Of a stretch of DNA of 64,000 bases, positions 63,408 to 64,000 are shown piece by piece (the first letter of the stretch is position 1; the number at the start of each line of letters is the position of its first letter). The stretch is from Cyclobacteriaceae bacterium (GTDB lineage Bacteria > Bacteroidota > Bacteroidia > Cytophagales > Cyclobacteriaceae): the NCBI GenBank assembly GCA_019694875.1, contig JAIBBC010000002.1:1-64000 (forward strand), read 5' to 3'. Made by a program: the position numbers and the translations under genes. The notes under the pieces were generated by a model, which made no database searches, was not told the DNA's origin, and was given only the letters and a program-made list of their open reading frames with translations.

Positions 63408-64000
63408 GATCGATGTTTTTAAAACGCTTGGGGGCTTTCTTAATTGTTGTTGACTCTGCTGTTACTTCCGGCGGAGCTGGATAATCGTCTATGGTTTGGG
63501 CTTTCGGCATCGGCTTGGTCTCTAGTTCAGATTTCCGGCTTTCACGCCTGCGTGCTTGTTGTGTCTTTTCAACCGCAGCACGTTCGAGTTCGCGCAGTGC
63601 CACGTATCCTCGGACGATAGCGTGAGTATCAATAGTTGCATTCTTTTTCTTCAACTCGCGTTCAACCTCCCGCTTTTCCCAGATACTTATGTCAGGGCAA
63701 CTCAGGTCAACACTTGGAATTTCGTGATATATCCTCGTGCCCGGATCAAGGAAATATATTTTTTTGATGTTACGTAAGTCCATTTTGAAGATGAACTTCT
63801 TTTTTTGCCGCTTCTTTTCAAATTCGTATTCCTCTTTCAAATTGATATAAGGGGAGAGCACGGGTGAGTAGTACTCCATATTTTCTGCCTGTACTCCTGA
63901 ACTCTGAATTGTGCGCTCATAGGATGGCATGAAGTCGAGGCGAAGTCTGTCAAAGTTTTCATAGAACTCGTTGAGTCCCGAAGCCGGCATTCCGTCTTCA
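63391..64000 (-). CDS. tniA: TniA/TnsB transposase, C-terminal part (runs off window)
   Basis: The C-terminal segment of a DDE transposase of the TnsB/Mu family. The visible part is the beta-barrel segment after the catalytic domain (FKMDLRNIKKIYFLDPGTRIYHEIPSVDL), followed by a basic, Arg/Lys-rich tail that in TnsB contacts TnsC. The catalytic DDE residues lie beyond the window edge, so the apparent Met at 63990 is not the true start. The stop overlaps tniB by 17 bases. Confidence 0.82.
   Translation of the reverse strand, partial: EDGMPASGLNEFYENFDRLRLDFMPSYERTIQSSGVQAENMEYYSPVLSPYINLKEEYEFEKKRQKKKFIFKMDLRNIKKIYFLDPGTRIYHEIPSVDLSCPDISIWEKREVERELKKKNATIDTHAIVRGYVALRELERAAVEKTQQARRRESRKSELETKPMPKAQTIDDYPAPPEVTAESTTIKKAPKRFKNIDHGSFR

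Larger units (their letters stand above)
33016..64000. mobile_element. Tn7-like transposon inserted in comM (incomplete at right)
   Basis: The element begins at or near TGT at 33016 inside comM and continues past the window. Transposition genes are a TnsE-like gene and tniQ at the left, and tniB (tnsC) and tniA (tnsB) at the right, with cargo in between. No tnsA gene is visible, but it could lie beyond 64000. No cas genes or CRISPR array are present. Cargo genes are AT-rich compared with the host part and the transposition genes. The right end, the target duplication and the rest of comM are not in the window, so full length is unknown (over 31 kb). Confidence 0.88.

Noticed and set aside
33016-64000. 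A CRISPR-associated transposon (CAST)
   Set aside because: No cas genes and no regularly spaced direct repeats were seen in the cargo or near tniQ. The element looks like a protein-targeted Tn7-like transposon within the visible window.

Overview
The window looks like a chromosome segment of a Bacteroidota bacterium, probably of the order Cytophagales. Signs of this are Bacteroidetes-type promoters (TTTG, 17 bp spacer, TAnnTTTG), a CreD operon, a GlmU-family sugar nucleotidyltransferase, a Wzi-like outer-membrane protein, PafA-like phosphatase, carboxypeptidase-regulatory-like surface proteins and a class I lanthipeptide leader of the Bacteroidetes type. The assignment rests on gene content and was not checked by search.

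Bases 1-33015 are ordinary host chromosome. They begin with a compact tRNA-Pro / GIY-YIG nuclease / broken tRNA-Pro unit. After that come metabolic genes (proline and lysine-type aldehyde dehydrogenases, a YjjG-like phosphatase), a four-gene creD operon, tRNA-Asn, an ABC-F ATPase, a small heat-shock protein and a DegQ-like protease. The rest of this half holds a PafA-like phosphatase and M23 peptidase pair, a permease, a leftward run (a surface protein, a degenerate HemC-like protein, DNA polymerase III delta prime, GlmU-like enzyme), ribosomal protein L31 type B, a Wzi-like protein and an MsbA-like exporter. The host half ends in the first 85 codons of comM (yifB).

At about 33016 the comM reading frame is broken by a Tn7-like transposon that fills the rest of the window and runs off its right edge. 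Its left end carries short repeats, then a GTG-started 637-residue protein with the layout of TnsE, then tniQ. The AAA ATPase gene tniB (tnsC) and the 3' part of the transposase gene tniA (tnsB) lie at the far right. The transposition genes are therefore split, with about 26 kb of cargo between tniB and tniQ.

The cargo has two themes. The left part is defence-like: a Rad50/SbcC-type zinc-hook ATPase with a 71-residue partner, an Eco57I-like restriction-methylation enzyme with a second methyltransferase, two DUF4238 proteins and an XRE regulator with its palindrome. The right part is a complete class I lanthipeptide operon on the minus strand: precursor, hairpin attenuator, secreted erythromycin-esterase homologue, LanC, full-length LanB, C39-peptidase ABC exporter, HlyD adaptor and a nickel-transporter-like membrane protein. 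A divergent LuxR-type response regulator and a pair of palindromic sites lie upstream of the precursor. Next to the regulator is a frameshifted copy of the XRE regulator. A Tn7-like element in comM that carries both antiphage-type genes and a lanthipeptide system, together with a TnsE-like protein, is the most notable content of the window.
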